Assembly (NCBI GenBank): GCA_036320915.1
Contig: JAXBDG010000003.1
Location: forward strand, 1,054,001-1,118,000
Reading direction: 5' to 3'
Source of the DNA: Linnemannia elongata
Lineage: Eukaryota > Mortierellomycota > Mortierellomycetes > Mortierellales > Mortierellaceae
DNA length: 64,000 nucleotides
In this document: one piece after another, positions 36,087 through 45,989 of the stretch
How positions within the stretch are numbered: position 1 is the first letter of the stretch
Layout of the letters: each line of letters opens with the position of its first letter
Notes under the pieces: generated by a model
Databases searched by the model: none
The model's input: the letters and a program-made list of their open reading frames with translations, nothing else
Told to the model about the DNA's origin: nothing
Program-made: the position numbers and the translations under genes

Positions 36087-36629
36087 CGTTGCTACAGAGT
36101 GATGGGGAGTCTGTGTTCTTTGCTGTTCCTGATGGAAGCCGACCGTGTGAGTGTGTATGTGAGTGTCAGAGTGAATGCGAATGTGAATGGGAATGGAGAA
36201 AGGGAGAGGACAAGGGAAGAGGAGCTGATGAAGGAGAGGGTATATAGGTAAACGGGCGAGGCGATGGGTGAAGGGAGCGAAGAAGGAGTGAAAATAAAAA
36301 AAAAAAGAAAAAAGAGAGAACAGACGTGAGCACAAGAAGAAAAAAAGGAAAAAGGTTTCTGAAAAGAAAGAAGGCCGAGAAAGACACTCCACAAGAGAGA
36401 AGTTAACGTGGCGCATCGCCCGGAGAGAAACAAAAATTCGAACTGTCGATTTGTTGCATGAGAAAAGTAGTCCGCCTTTGAGAACACAGCCCGCATGAAT
36501 GGACGTCAAATATTTGAAAACAATCCAACCGATATTAATGGCCCATGGTCAATCATTGGCTGCATTGTACATTAACGAAAAAAGATAGGATATATATTAT
36601 ACACGTATTGCAAAGCAAAAACAAAAGAA
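36087..36629. other. Kelch gene promoter and NSE3 3' region
   Basis: It contains a minus-strand TATATA at 36241-36246 and A/G-rich sequence upstream of it. Long ORFs on the minus strand are in-frame upstream extensions of the kelch gene with Phe/Ser-rich low complexity and are not counted as coding. Confidence 0.55.
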
Positions 36630-38282
36630 CTAAAGACGGATGACATTGCTTGAGGAACCAGGCGCACCGTTCTCGGCTACATCAGTAGCATCAACACCAT
36701 TCTCCTGTGTTGCCTTCATCTTGATGTTGGAAGCCTTGACAATACTCTCGCGCAGAGTTTTTGGCGCTTCAGGTCCAAATATCTCCTCAATAAACCGTAC
36801 AACATTCTCCTCTGGAATCTCAGCCCTCGCCCTTGCACCCCAACGGACCTCCATCTCGATCTTCTCGCCCGAGTCGTCCAAATACTCCATCTTAGACTTT
36901 TCAATGTATCGCCTCTTCATAAACATTTCCATCTTCTTGTCAATATCGCCACCCTCCTCCATAAGCTTCAGCCGTCTGAAATGTTCCTTCAAATGACCTA
37001 TCCAGGTAAAAAAAAAAAAACGAGTGGGAGCGTTATAGGCTGAATAATGATCGAAAGTCACAGTGCAAAGATCCATGCTGCTCAATGCTCATAAGACAGA
37101 AATACGTACTCTCAAAGATAACTCCTTCGCGGACCATGATAAGACTCAGGATGACCATCAAAAGCCCTTGGTCTTCCAACTGATCATCCCAGTCCAGAGA
37201 CTCGCTTCCCAAGAGGTCCATTGGAAGCGTATTCCTGAGAATATAGGTCTTCGTTCCTAGATGGAGTATTATGTGATGACCAACATTAATGCTGGATAAT
37301 TCAATATCTATTTCCTGCATAAGGCTGTAAGCGCAAGACAAGAGGAAAATCCCAGCAGAGCCGAGTTTTGTCATACCTTTTTCTTCGTTCTTTCCTGATC
37401 GGCCCTTGGTGGTAAGCTCAGCCATCTCCATGCCAAACACCTTCCGAAGTCGCTCCTGAGCCCTTTCAAACACAGTGTCATACAATCTGGTATGGACGCC
37501 TAACACTAATACCACGTTCAAGAAGAAAAATTTGGTGGCAATAATAGTCAGACTCCTTCCATCTCACAACACCAACTATACCAAAAGGTTATCTTTCCCA
37601 ATGTCTCCTGAAGCAAGAAAAGAAAGTTCTTTACAAGCTTTGATATCATCTCTCTTGACGGTAGCAGCCTCAGAATGGGATGAGAAGATGGCGAGGCGCA
37701 CAGTATCCTTGACAAACCGTTCGAAGTCCTCGGGTAAAATATCGTGGACCTTGGATCCAACAGTCGTCACTCGGATCGTTTTTGGTGCATGGTCATCCTG
37801 ATCACTGTAATCGTCGTCGACGTCGCGCATGACTCGCTTCTGTGATCCTGAAGTATGACTCTGACTGCTCGAGGGTGCTCCACGCTTGCCGTTGCCCTTC
37901 TGTGAACTGCTCCTCGATCCATAGGCGTCCTCGTCCTATAAAACGTATGAAGTAAACAGGTGTGGGATGAGCTATCAAATGTTGAATGCAGGACGTGTTG
38001 TTTGGTAGTGCAGACGTATCCACTGAGTATGCTTATATCGCGTTTCTTCATAGGCTTGGAAACCCAAATAAAAAGAGGAAGGTCTCCTTACGTCTATGAC
38101 AATTCTCCGCCGACGGTCTGACTATAGTTGATAGCGTAAAATAACAAAACGAGTCAGGTCTTCAAGTCCTCCATGAGAGAAGGTTGTTTAGATGTGCCTT
38201 GTTTATGGCCCTGAAGCTTTCTCTTCGTTTTTGTTGATCCCATCATTTCCTGTTACAATGAATGAACGGTCCGTCGTACCAT
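36630..38282 (-). CDS. nse3: NSE3/MAGE-family subunit of the SMC5/6 complex
   Basis: Exons 38121-38092, 37935-37635, 37505-37377, 37256-37110 and 36997-36630 are well supported. MAGE homology domain: VKRDDIK, then FERAQERLRKVFGMEM, TKTYILRNTLP, QGLLMVILSLIMVREG and VRWGARARAEIPEENVV, which are the winged-helix A and B signatures (human necdin/MAGE: ILxxVLG, LWGPRAxAE). NSE3 bridges NSE1 and NSE4 at the head of SMC5/6, a DNA-repair and chromosome-maintenance complex. The first exon is uncertain: no ATG lies in the SDRRRRIVID exon. The best candidate is 38282-38268 (MVRRT) with a weak GTTCAT donor, giving 329 residues in total (human 304). An ATG pair near 38260 runs into a stop without a GT donor. 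The gene is divergent from NDUFB7. Confidence 0.88.
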
Positions 38283-38549
38283 GTTGTTCGTGCAGTTTTT
38301 GTATTCCTGTTAGTTTGGAGAGGTGAGTAAAGACTAGAACTAAAAGAGCGACAGGCAACAAAACGTTCAGGTCCTACACAAAAATTAAGAATTTCACGCT
38401 GCCCTCGCTACCCTTCCAGCCTCGGTGACGTTTCAAAATCTCATTTCCACCCCTCCTAGGCTCTCCCCTTTCCTTGGACCTCGGAGATCATCTCAACACC
38501 CAACTCAACCCTCACCCTCTCTCCACTCCACACACAACAACAATCAACC
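38283..38549. promoter_or_regulatory. Divergent promoter nse3/NDUFB7
   Basis: About 267 bp lie between the inferred start codons. The NDUFB7 side is C/T-rich (CTCCCCTTTCC and similar). No TATA box is obvious on either strand. Confidence 0.4.
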
Positions 38550-39254
38550 ATGCCCGCCACACAAAAGGAAATGCAGGATGCTCGTCTTCCTCTCGGTTAC
38601 CGCGATTTCTGCGCCGACCTCTTGATCCCCCTTAACAAGTGCCGCTCCGAGACCTACTACCTCCCATTCAAGTGCCAGGACGAGCGCCACGTCTATGAGA
38701 AGTGCCAATACGACGAGTAAGGACTCCTTCTACTACCGCAAACAACAGCAAAGGCCGGAAGCAGCGGCAAACAACAGCTATAGTCCAAGGAAATTTCGAC
38801 GGCTTCAGCTCTCGCCTTGCCACTAAGGGAAAAGACTATGAAGCGACCTCAATACGGATACCCTTTTTTTCCGAACCCACGACTACATATCGGAACGAAC
38901 GGGAGAGCAAACTCTCAGGAACTACCTAATGGATAAAAGAGACGCGTCGTCGCTCCGGATGCTAGATTAGCGTTGACTTGACTCAGGAACGGATGCAATT
39001 GATCCACTGCGACAAAGAAGTAGATTTACGAAAACCTATGCCGGGCACTCTCCGAAATCTATCAATTGAGGACCCCAGATCAAATATCTGGATCAAAACC
39101 ATGCCAGATCGGGATAACTGAACTACCCCTGACTCAGTCAGCAAGATATAAGGATACTAAACAACCTTCGTCCTTTCGTTTAATTCTGTTTACTAGTTAC
39201 TTGCGCAGAATGAAGGCAGCAGAGGACAAGAAGCGCGAGGCTGCCGACGAATAG
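38550..39254 (+). CDS. NDUFB7: Complex I subunit NDUFB7 (twin CX9C)
   Basis: Two exons (38550-38716, 39197-39254) give 74 residues starting MPATQKEMQDARLPLGYRDF. Two CX9C motifs are present (CADLLIPLNKC and CQDERHVYEKC), the signature of NDUFB7, an accessory subunit on the intermembrane-space face of respiratory complex I that is folded by the MIA40 relay. The ending DYLRRMKAAEDKKREAADE matches the family's DYxKRMK helix and fixes the acceptor at 39196. The 480-nt intron is unusually long for this window and holds two TGACTCA sites. Fungal orthologues are often 70-100 residues, so the length is normal. Confidence 0.93.
38989..39136. promoter_or_regulatory. Two TGACTCA (Gcn4/AP-1-type) sites in NDUFB7 intron
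   Basis: TGACTCA occurs at 38989-38995 and at 39130-39136, the second inside a CTGAC-TCA-GTCAG hairpin. A 6-bp palindrome (CCAGAT-CAAAT-ATCTGG, 39075-39091) lies between them. Function is not demonstrated. Confidence 0.35.
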
Positions 39255-39607
39255 ATCATACTTTTCAAATAGATCATCAACACCAAGCAACCAAAACAAA
39301 CAAACAACAAAAACAATGCAAGAAATTTCTTAAGCGTGAATCGGGTAGTGGGTTACTCATAAAGTATAGATTTTTTACCACAACGGGTTTTCTTCTCTCT
39401 ATCTGCTGTCCATGGAGTTGAAGTTGAACGAGCCTTTATTTGTCGTTATGTTGCAAATGAAGATCAATAGAGAAAGAACATGATACATGAAAGTGAAAAA
39501 AAAGAAGAATGAATTGGAAAATACAAGTTTGGTAAAGAAAAGGTCTGCTTGCACCTGCGTGCTATGTGTGGAGAGATAGCGATTCGCGAATATCGCAGGC
39601 GCTCGAT
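39255..39607. other. Intergenic, convergent 3' regions
   Basis: 353 bp between the stops of NDUFB7 and the SET-domain gene. A/T-rich; I see no gene or clear terminator signal beyond A-rich stretches. Confidence 0.6.
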
Positions 39608-42600
39608 CTACAGAATTCGTTTGCGGAGACGACGGGGTGTATAATCCTTCTTTGATTTGGCATCTTCCACGTCCATGGGTCCTGTCATTTTGGTATCCTC
39701 CACCAAGGTGTCAACTGAGCCTTGTACTGAAACGGGCGAGTATTCGGCCGCCACAGTTGAGCCCAAGGACTCTGCAGACTCGGATCGGTTCTTGGCACCC
39801 ACACCATTGATCGGCAGCACAGTCGTGGATCCAGCACCATTGGAGTCATCGGCATCGGCCTCAGCACCATCAGCTTCAAAATCTTCTTCTCCTTCCTTCT
39901 CTTCTGCGTCATCACCAGTTGCCGATCCTTCACCTTCCTCGCCATCCTCACCGGCATACTCTTCTCCGCCAGCATTTCCCTTATAATCCTCCTCGTACTC
40001 TTCTTCATATTGATCCACATCATCCGAGTATGGCTGCTGGCTTCCGTGACTAGGCGAGCGCGAACGCTCTTCCGACAAGTCATATTGACTCGCACCATCT
40101 CCACCATCCTCCTCCTCCAAATCAGTGTCCTGGATCTCTACAATAGAGGCTGTCTGCAAGAACTCTGAGGCATCATCGCCTGCAATGCTGCTCCCAGCAT
40201 GTTCAAGATCATCAGCAAAGCGCTCCTGGTTCACTGCCGCAGCCTGCTCGGAAGCGTTCTCTCGGAGTTCCTCAATGACACCCTCCAGACTGCGTTTGCG
40301 GCATTCCCGCGCTTGTGCAAGCCATGTAGGGGAAACCCTCTCCTGGAAGCTCCTAGACTTTGTTTGTGCATATTTCACGTACTACTTGTTCAAGGAAAGA
40401 CAGTCAAGTAAGTATATGCACTTTTGTCCTCATCTCAATCGCTATGTCATGATCCCATATAGGTAGTGTTAGTCGTACCTTTGATTCAACAAGACGGATG
40501 TTACGGAACAAGAAGAGACGCGTGTATCGGATGGCGGCCATCTTGCCTTCCTTGTACTTGTCTGATTGGCGCTGTCGAATCGAGCCAACGCTCGGCATCT
40601 GACCCATTCGCAGCGAAGACGATTCCTGTTCGCTCACCTAAAATATGGTGCAAGAAAGTAACCAAGATTAGATATCATAAAACAACAAAAGGTTCAGTAA
40701 TTCAATAGGAAGAACCTCGTAAGTGTATAGAAACTTACCCCGCGACGTCCGGTTTTGCGCTTCTTCGCGCTGGCTTTGCTTCCAGATCGTCCCGAAACCT
40801 CCTTGGTTGATGCCATGGCTGCCGCCTCCTTGTTCTTGCTGAGACGTTCGCCGATATAGCCGCGGCAGTTGGGAGCTCCGCATCGACACTTTTGCTTCTG
40901 TGCACCACTGAACGACGAAAAGTTGTAGTCGTAACTGATCTCAGCTCCTGCAGGAATGTCCTGCGCAGCAAAGATTCCAATGCTCATCTCGCCGTTCAAG
41001 AACCACTTTTCGATCTGACTGTTCGGTGAGCAACTATAATTGATGAGAGAGATAGATTTTTCATGTCAGTAGCTGTTTTGTAGTACCTGTAAGAAAACAG
41101 CGTACAAACCGTCCAGTACGTCTTACCTGTGGTTGACGAAACGAGCGTTGGTGCCCTTTTGACAAGCATCCACGACCTCGCCCTTCTCGTACTCGAGAAA
41201 GTAAAAGTTTTTGTTATTCTTGTAAATGCCCTCCATGCGCTTGTGACACTCTGCCTGAGAGATCACCTCGCCACGGTACTCGATGACCAAGTTTCCCTTC
41301 TTGATAGGAGCTGTTGTCTGGATACCGAATCCGCGTTCTTGAGTCTAGTATTTCAATGCAGTAAAACATAATTACGTTATTAGCCTGGTTCTCTGCTGTT
41401 ACAGCCGAAGGATTGCGATGTTAGAACATTCTTACCCAGATGACACGGAGGTTATCTTCGTTGTGTTTCTTTTGGAACCGCTGGTTCGAGCACAAGTCTC
41501 CGCAGGGACAGTGCGCAGAGATGCACTCGTAAAACATGACTCGGTTGTAGCAATCATCGCCACAACCGATCCGCCCTTGATCCGGGCGTGGAGGTTTACA
41601 ATGGCAGACCATGGGGCTTGTCTCTGTCCGGCGTTTACGCTCCACAAAGATGTCTAATTGGAAAGCAGAAGGTAGCAATGTCAGTGTCAAGCTCTGCCAA
41701 TACCTCGCATTTGATGGCAAACGGTATACAGCATGAAACAAAAGACGTACTGCTTCGAATTTTGATGAAGGGTTCGGGTTGTACGGTTTTGCGCAACAGA
41801 CCCTGTTGCCACGCCTGCATAATGTCGAATGGCAAAGTAAAGTCCTTTTGCCTTGACATCAACACGGAGCCATAGTTAATCGGCAACTCAAAGAACGAGT
41901 TGTTGTTGGCAGCTGCCGCCGCACTTTCTGCCTTGGCCCTCTGTCGACTGCTCACAATCGCCCTCGAAGCCCCTAATGTCCTGCCATTCTTGGACGAGTT
42001 CTCGTCCGGGTTGACCTTCAGATCCGATGAATACAGTCCTGATTTGAGGTATGTTTTCTTCACCAAACGTACATTCGACTTGGTAGGCTCGCTCTTGTTA
42101 GACTCCGTGTCATCGTCCTACATGCGCGTAGAATTCGACAATTTCAAGTGAGTACTCTTTGAATAGCACAGGTACATAAAGAAAGGGGAAAAAAACGAAA
42201 TGCACTTACGGCAGTGTCCAAAGCTCGAGAGACGACCGATTTTCCTTTCGAGGCGGTACTTGCGGAGGTTGAAGCCTGGGCATGACCGGCTGACGCCGTG
42301 GCATGAGAGCGCTTCGCCGGAATAACAGACCTGGAGGTAGCGGGAGTGGCCTTGGAAGAGTTTGACTTTGAGGACGGGGCAGGGATGAGAGATTTGGCTT
42401 GAGTAGAGGAACTGGTGGATGCATTAGGGGCATTGGGTGACCGAATAGGTCTGCCAGGGCCACGCCTGTTAGGGTCGAGAGTCTTTGGAGGGGGGATCAA
42501 GCTTGGGTTCAGCGCAAATCTCTCTGCATTCGTGGGTCGCCCCACTGGCCTCTTGACGACTGGGTCAGGTTGGGGTAATGTGTGTTTCCATGGAGGTCGT

Positions 42601-45066
42601 CCTGGTCTGCGCTTCAACATCATCATCATCCGCATCGTCTCTGGCTCGACTGCCTGCGGATTGGTGACTGATTGAGCACGAATGAGGATTGCTTGGTTGG
42701 CAGGCGTTAAATGCGCCGATGTGGGAACAAACTTCCCTCCTGGTGGCCGTCCTGCCTTTCTCTTTCCTGTCGTATCTGCCGTCTTTGCCACCCTCACTCT
42801 CACCCTCGCGGTTTTTTGTAGGGCATTGGGTGGTGTGATCCGTGCCAGCTCTGCCGCACTCTTGTATGGTCGTTGAACGGTCGTCGCAGGAGTAGCCAAC
42901 TTGGAAATAGTGCTGCTGCCAAGTGGAACTTTCTTGGTTTTGGATGCAATTGGAGTAGTGGTGCTTGACGTGGGGTTGGAGGCCGTTGAGGTGGCTCCAT
43001 CCGCTTGTGTCGATGTGTGATCGTCATTGTAGTCAGCAAAATCGCTCTCAATTACCTCGGGCCGCCCGTCCTCAGAGGTAGATACGCTTGATGGTCCTTG
43101 GCGAGATGATTCGGCTCTGCTCCTGTTGGCGGCTGTTGCCCTGCTCGACTTTAGGGGTGAACTGGTCTCGGACGATTTGGCTCCCCTTGCTGCAGCTACC
43201 CTCTTGACCCTCTGCTGGATGATGTTGTCCCTACTGATAGAACTTGGGCTTGGTGAACGCCTGCGCTTTACACCCTCGCGCAGTGCTGAGCTAGGTGTTG
43301 TTGATGATGATGACGATGGCCCTTGATCCCAACTTTGCACTCGCGCGCTCGAACGAGAAGCCCCCGTGGTGGCTCTTGGTTTGGGTTTGACCACCACTTT
43401 GGGATCGGGCTGCTCGGCATAACCAGCAGCAACAGCAAGCTCCAACACAGCCGCAGCCTCAGCCTTGGCCTGGATCCTGGCTTCCCGTACAATGATGCTG
43501 GGTCGTTCCACTGTCCCGCTACGGTCGCAGGGTATCTTAGCCTTGATGCAGCGATGACAAACGGTGTTGTAGTCGCATCGACGATGCTGCTGGCGGCAGA
43601 ATGCGCAGGATGTGGGACCGAGGAAGTAGCCTGGAGGTCGTCCGGGACGGCGTTTCACATTCTCAGGGCTGCTGGGGGCTGGCTGTGCCTTGATCGCCTC
43701 CGGGGCGTAGATGGTACGTGCCTTCCTTGAGATCAGAGCCTGGCTGAGACGTGGCTGAGTCAAGTCCTTGATAGGCATCTCAAAACCAGAAATAATCGCT
43801 GATGTAGAGCCCTCGGCATCATCTGGCCTGAAGATGACGGGAAGGTTTACAGCCAAAGAGACGATGGAGCCATTGGAAGAATAGGTGTCCGACACATCCG
43901 ATCGGGCAGAGGAGACACCCCGAGCAGGTCTACTTGACGCATCAGTCGATGCTCCATTCTGGCCATCCTGAGATTGATTAGACTTGCGAGCACTGGCTCG
44001 AAGGCTTGATCGCTTGGTCGTGAGATCCCCAGACTCATCTGCAATGGTAGATACACCGGCAGCCGAGGTGGAGGGTTCCTGTTGAGCGGAAATGGTATCT
44101 CGATCCAGATCCTGCGATTGCTCCAGACGCTCTTTCTCATGGGTGTCGTTCTGCCTCTCGACGTTCTCCACAGTGAGATTGCCTACCCAACGTTCACCGT
44201 CCTGCTCCGATGCAGTCGTGGTACCATTCATAGATGCCGATCCATTCACTGCTGACAAGAAAGAATAAATGAGATGGGAACGTAGATTTGAGCATTAGAA
44301 AGCTACTAATATGCGAAACACGCTTTCAAACGACTTTCATTGACGTGCAACAATAATGGGATCTTGAGCCCTCCACCACACCTAAGCCAACAACACAGAT
44401 CCTTTTCCATATCATTTATATCTTACCATGATTTGGCTGATCCACAATAGCATCGTCCTGTTGTGTTGTTACAGAGTCTTCTGAGTGACCATTTACACTT
44501 GACTCTGCTCCCGCCCCGTTTGACACCTCGGAGCTTCCACTGGCCTCCAGTATCATCTTTTTGGCGACCAACACCGCCTCGGTCTCGTCAACTTGCTTCA
44601 AAAGCCTGGTCATGGCCAACATCTCCTCCTCTTCCCGCTCTAGCTCGGCCTCTGCTTGGGTTGTTGTCGACCTGGCCTCTACCGCGCTCCTTCCGCTGGC
44701 CGTGAGTTTTCTGAAGCAAGACGAAAAAAAAAAAAAAATACAAAAGTAAATAAATAAATAAATAAAAGGCCTTGAGAGTTGAAGGTGTTTAGAGTTGCCT
44801 GTGCCAGGTGCGGCCGAAAAAAGGCCGATTCCGTGTAGGTGGGGCATGAGCAAGAAGGAATCCTGGATCTCATGCGCAAGGTCTGATTCGTAGTGTGGTT
44901 GAGAGTTGGTCCTGATGGTTTGGCCATTGGCAGTCGTAGGGGAGCCTTTCGAGTAAGTCAAGCAAAAAGAGTGATCATGCAAAAGGTTCACACCTTCAAG
45001 CGTGTGTGCCTGGCTATATAGTGTGAGGATGTGAGACGCGTACCTTTTCTTGGACTTAATGGCCAT
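39608..45066 (-). CDS. ASH1L: ASH1L-type SET methyltransferase with Zn2Cys6-like knot and AT-hooks
   Basis: Nine exons (45066-45044, 44710-44427, 44251-42210, 42117-41751, 41653-41436, 41344-41127, 41033-40739, 40637-40479, 40381-39608) give 1459 residues. Residues 318-345 hold CAFCRQQHRRC..CHRCIKAKIPC, which is exactly Cx2Cx6Cx5Cx2Cx6C, the spacing of fungal Zn2Cys6 DNA-binding knots. AT-hook cores surround it (RRPGRPPGYF, KAGRPPGGK, RRPGRPPWK, RPVGRPTN). The catalytic half follows: KKTYLKSGLYSSD and DFTLPFDI (ASH1L pre-AWS signature), AWS (CGDDCYNRVMFYEC), SET (RGFGIQTT, NARFVNHSC split by intron 6, SYDYNF) and post-SET CRCGAPNCRG. ASH1-type enzymes dimethylate H3K36. The C-terminus is acidic and disordered. 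All junctions keep phase. Confidence 0.93.
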
Positions 45067-45989
45067 ACTGTTGAGTTCTGTAGCCCTGTGGGGATGGGTC
45101 TGACTTGGAAGTGGATGCGGATGAAAATAACAAGGTCAAACAAAGAAAACTCGATGTCGAAAATAGTGGTGAAAATAATCCCGCAAGTGAGTTTTTGTTA
45201 TTTTTGTGGTCGCTGACTGGCTGGCAAGCCTGGCTGGTTGACCCTGAGTGCGGTCGTTACTTTTGTTGCTTTCCTGACGCTTGTTGTTTATGGACAGTTG
45301 ATGTCTGTCTGTCTGTGGGAGGTTGTTGATGTTGTTGAGAGAGAGTGATGATGGTGGCAACAAGGGAAGAAGAAGAAGAAGAAGACGAATAAGAAAGGAG
45401 GAAAAGTGGGTTGCAAGGTGCAACACACTAAAAGAAGAAGTGGGTGTGTTCTTTTGCTTCGAGTCGGAGGGATACACAAAGGGGACTTGTCCTCTTCTTT
45501 ACTCGAACCACACGACGCTCTCACCTTTGCCTTCGATGGCTTGGCTCTTAACTGAAATTGACCCATCTGGACTGGCAAAACCATTACCTTCGCTTTTCCC
45601 TTCCTGTTTTTGCTTCTCTTCACTACTTCGCTTTGAGCGGAGGGGGAAAAAGGGGGTGGCAGCTAGTCATACCCCTGCTGGATCGGCAGCCCTTCTCTTC
45701 TTCTTCTTCTTCTTCTTCTTCTTCTCCCGTTGTCGTCCTTGGACCATCATGCAAGGATCTCGACCCTTCCATTTTCTTTCTTTGTCGTACTTTTGCTGCT
45801 ACTAGTAGTATCAATGCTGTCGCAACCGCAGGCAATTAGTGCCAATTCCTTTGAACCAACTGCATTGCCAAATATTACATAAAAGCCGACCCACATTACA
45901 TAGAGCCAGCCTTATCCACCTCCGCGGATTATTCATTCTCAAATAAAGGGTGTCGATTAATTGCACAAAAACAACACTGAACGTAATAT
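45067..45989. other. Promoter of ASH1L-like gene / kinase 3' region
   Basis: About 920 bp with AAG/CTT repeats (a CTT run at about 45699-45725) and pyrimidine-rich DNA. ORFs on both strands are low-complexity. No gene is seen. Confidence 0.55.

Noticed and set aside
35877..36509. Upstream extension of the kelch ORF to 36509
   Set aside because: The extra N-terminal sequence is Phe/Ser/Leu-rich leader and would bury the clear signal peptide beginning at 36086; a TATATA at 36241 also argues for the shorter start.
43126..43730. Plus-strand ORFs opposite the AT-hook exon
   Set aside because: Antisense to a coding exon with strong motif support on the minus strand; no domain in the plus-strand reading.
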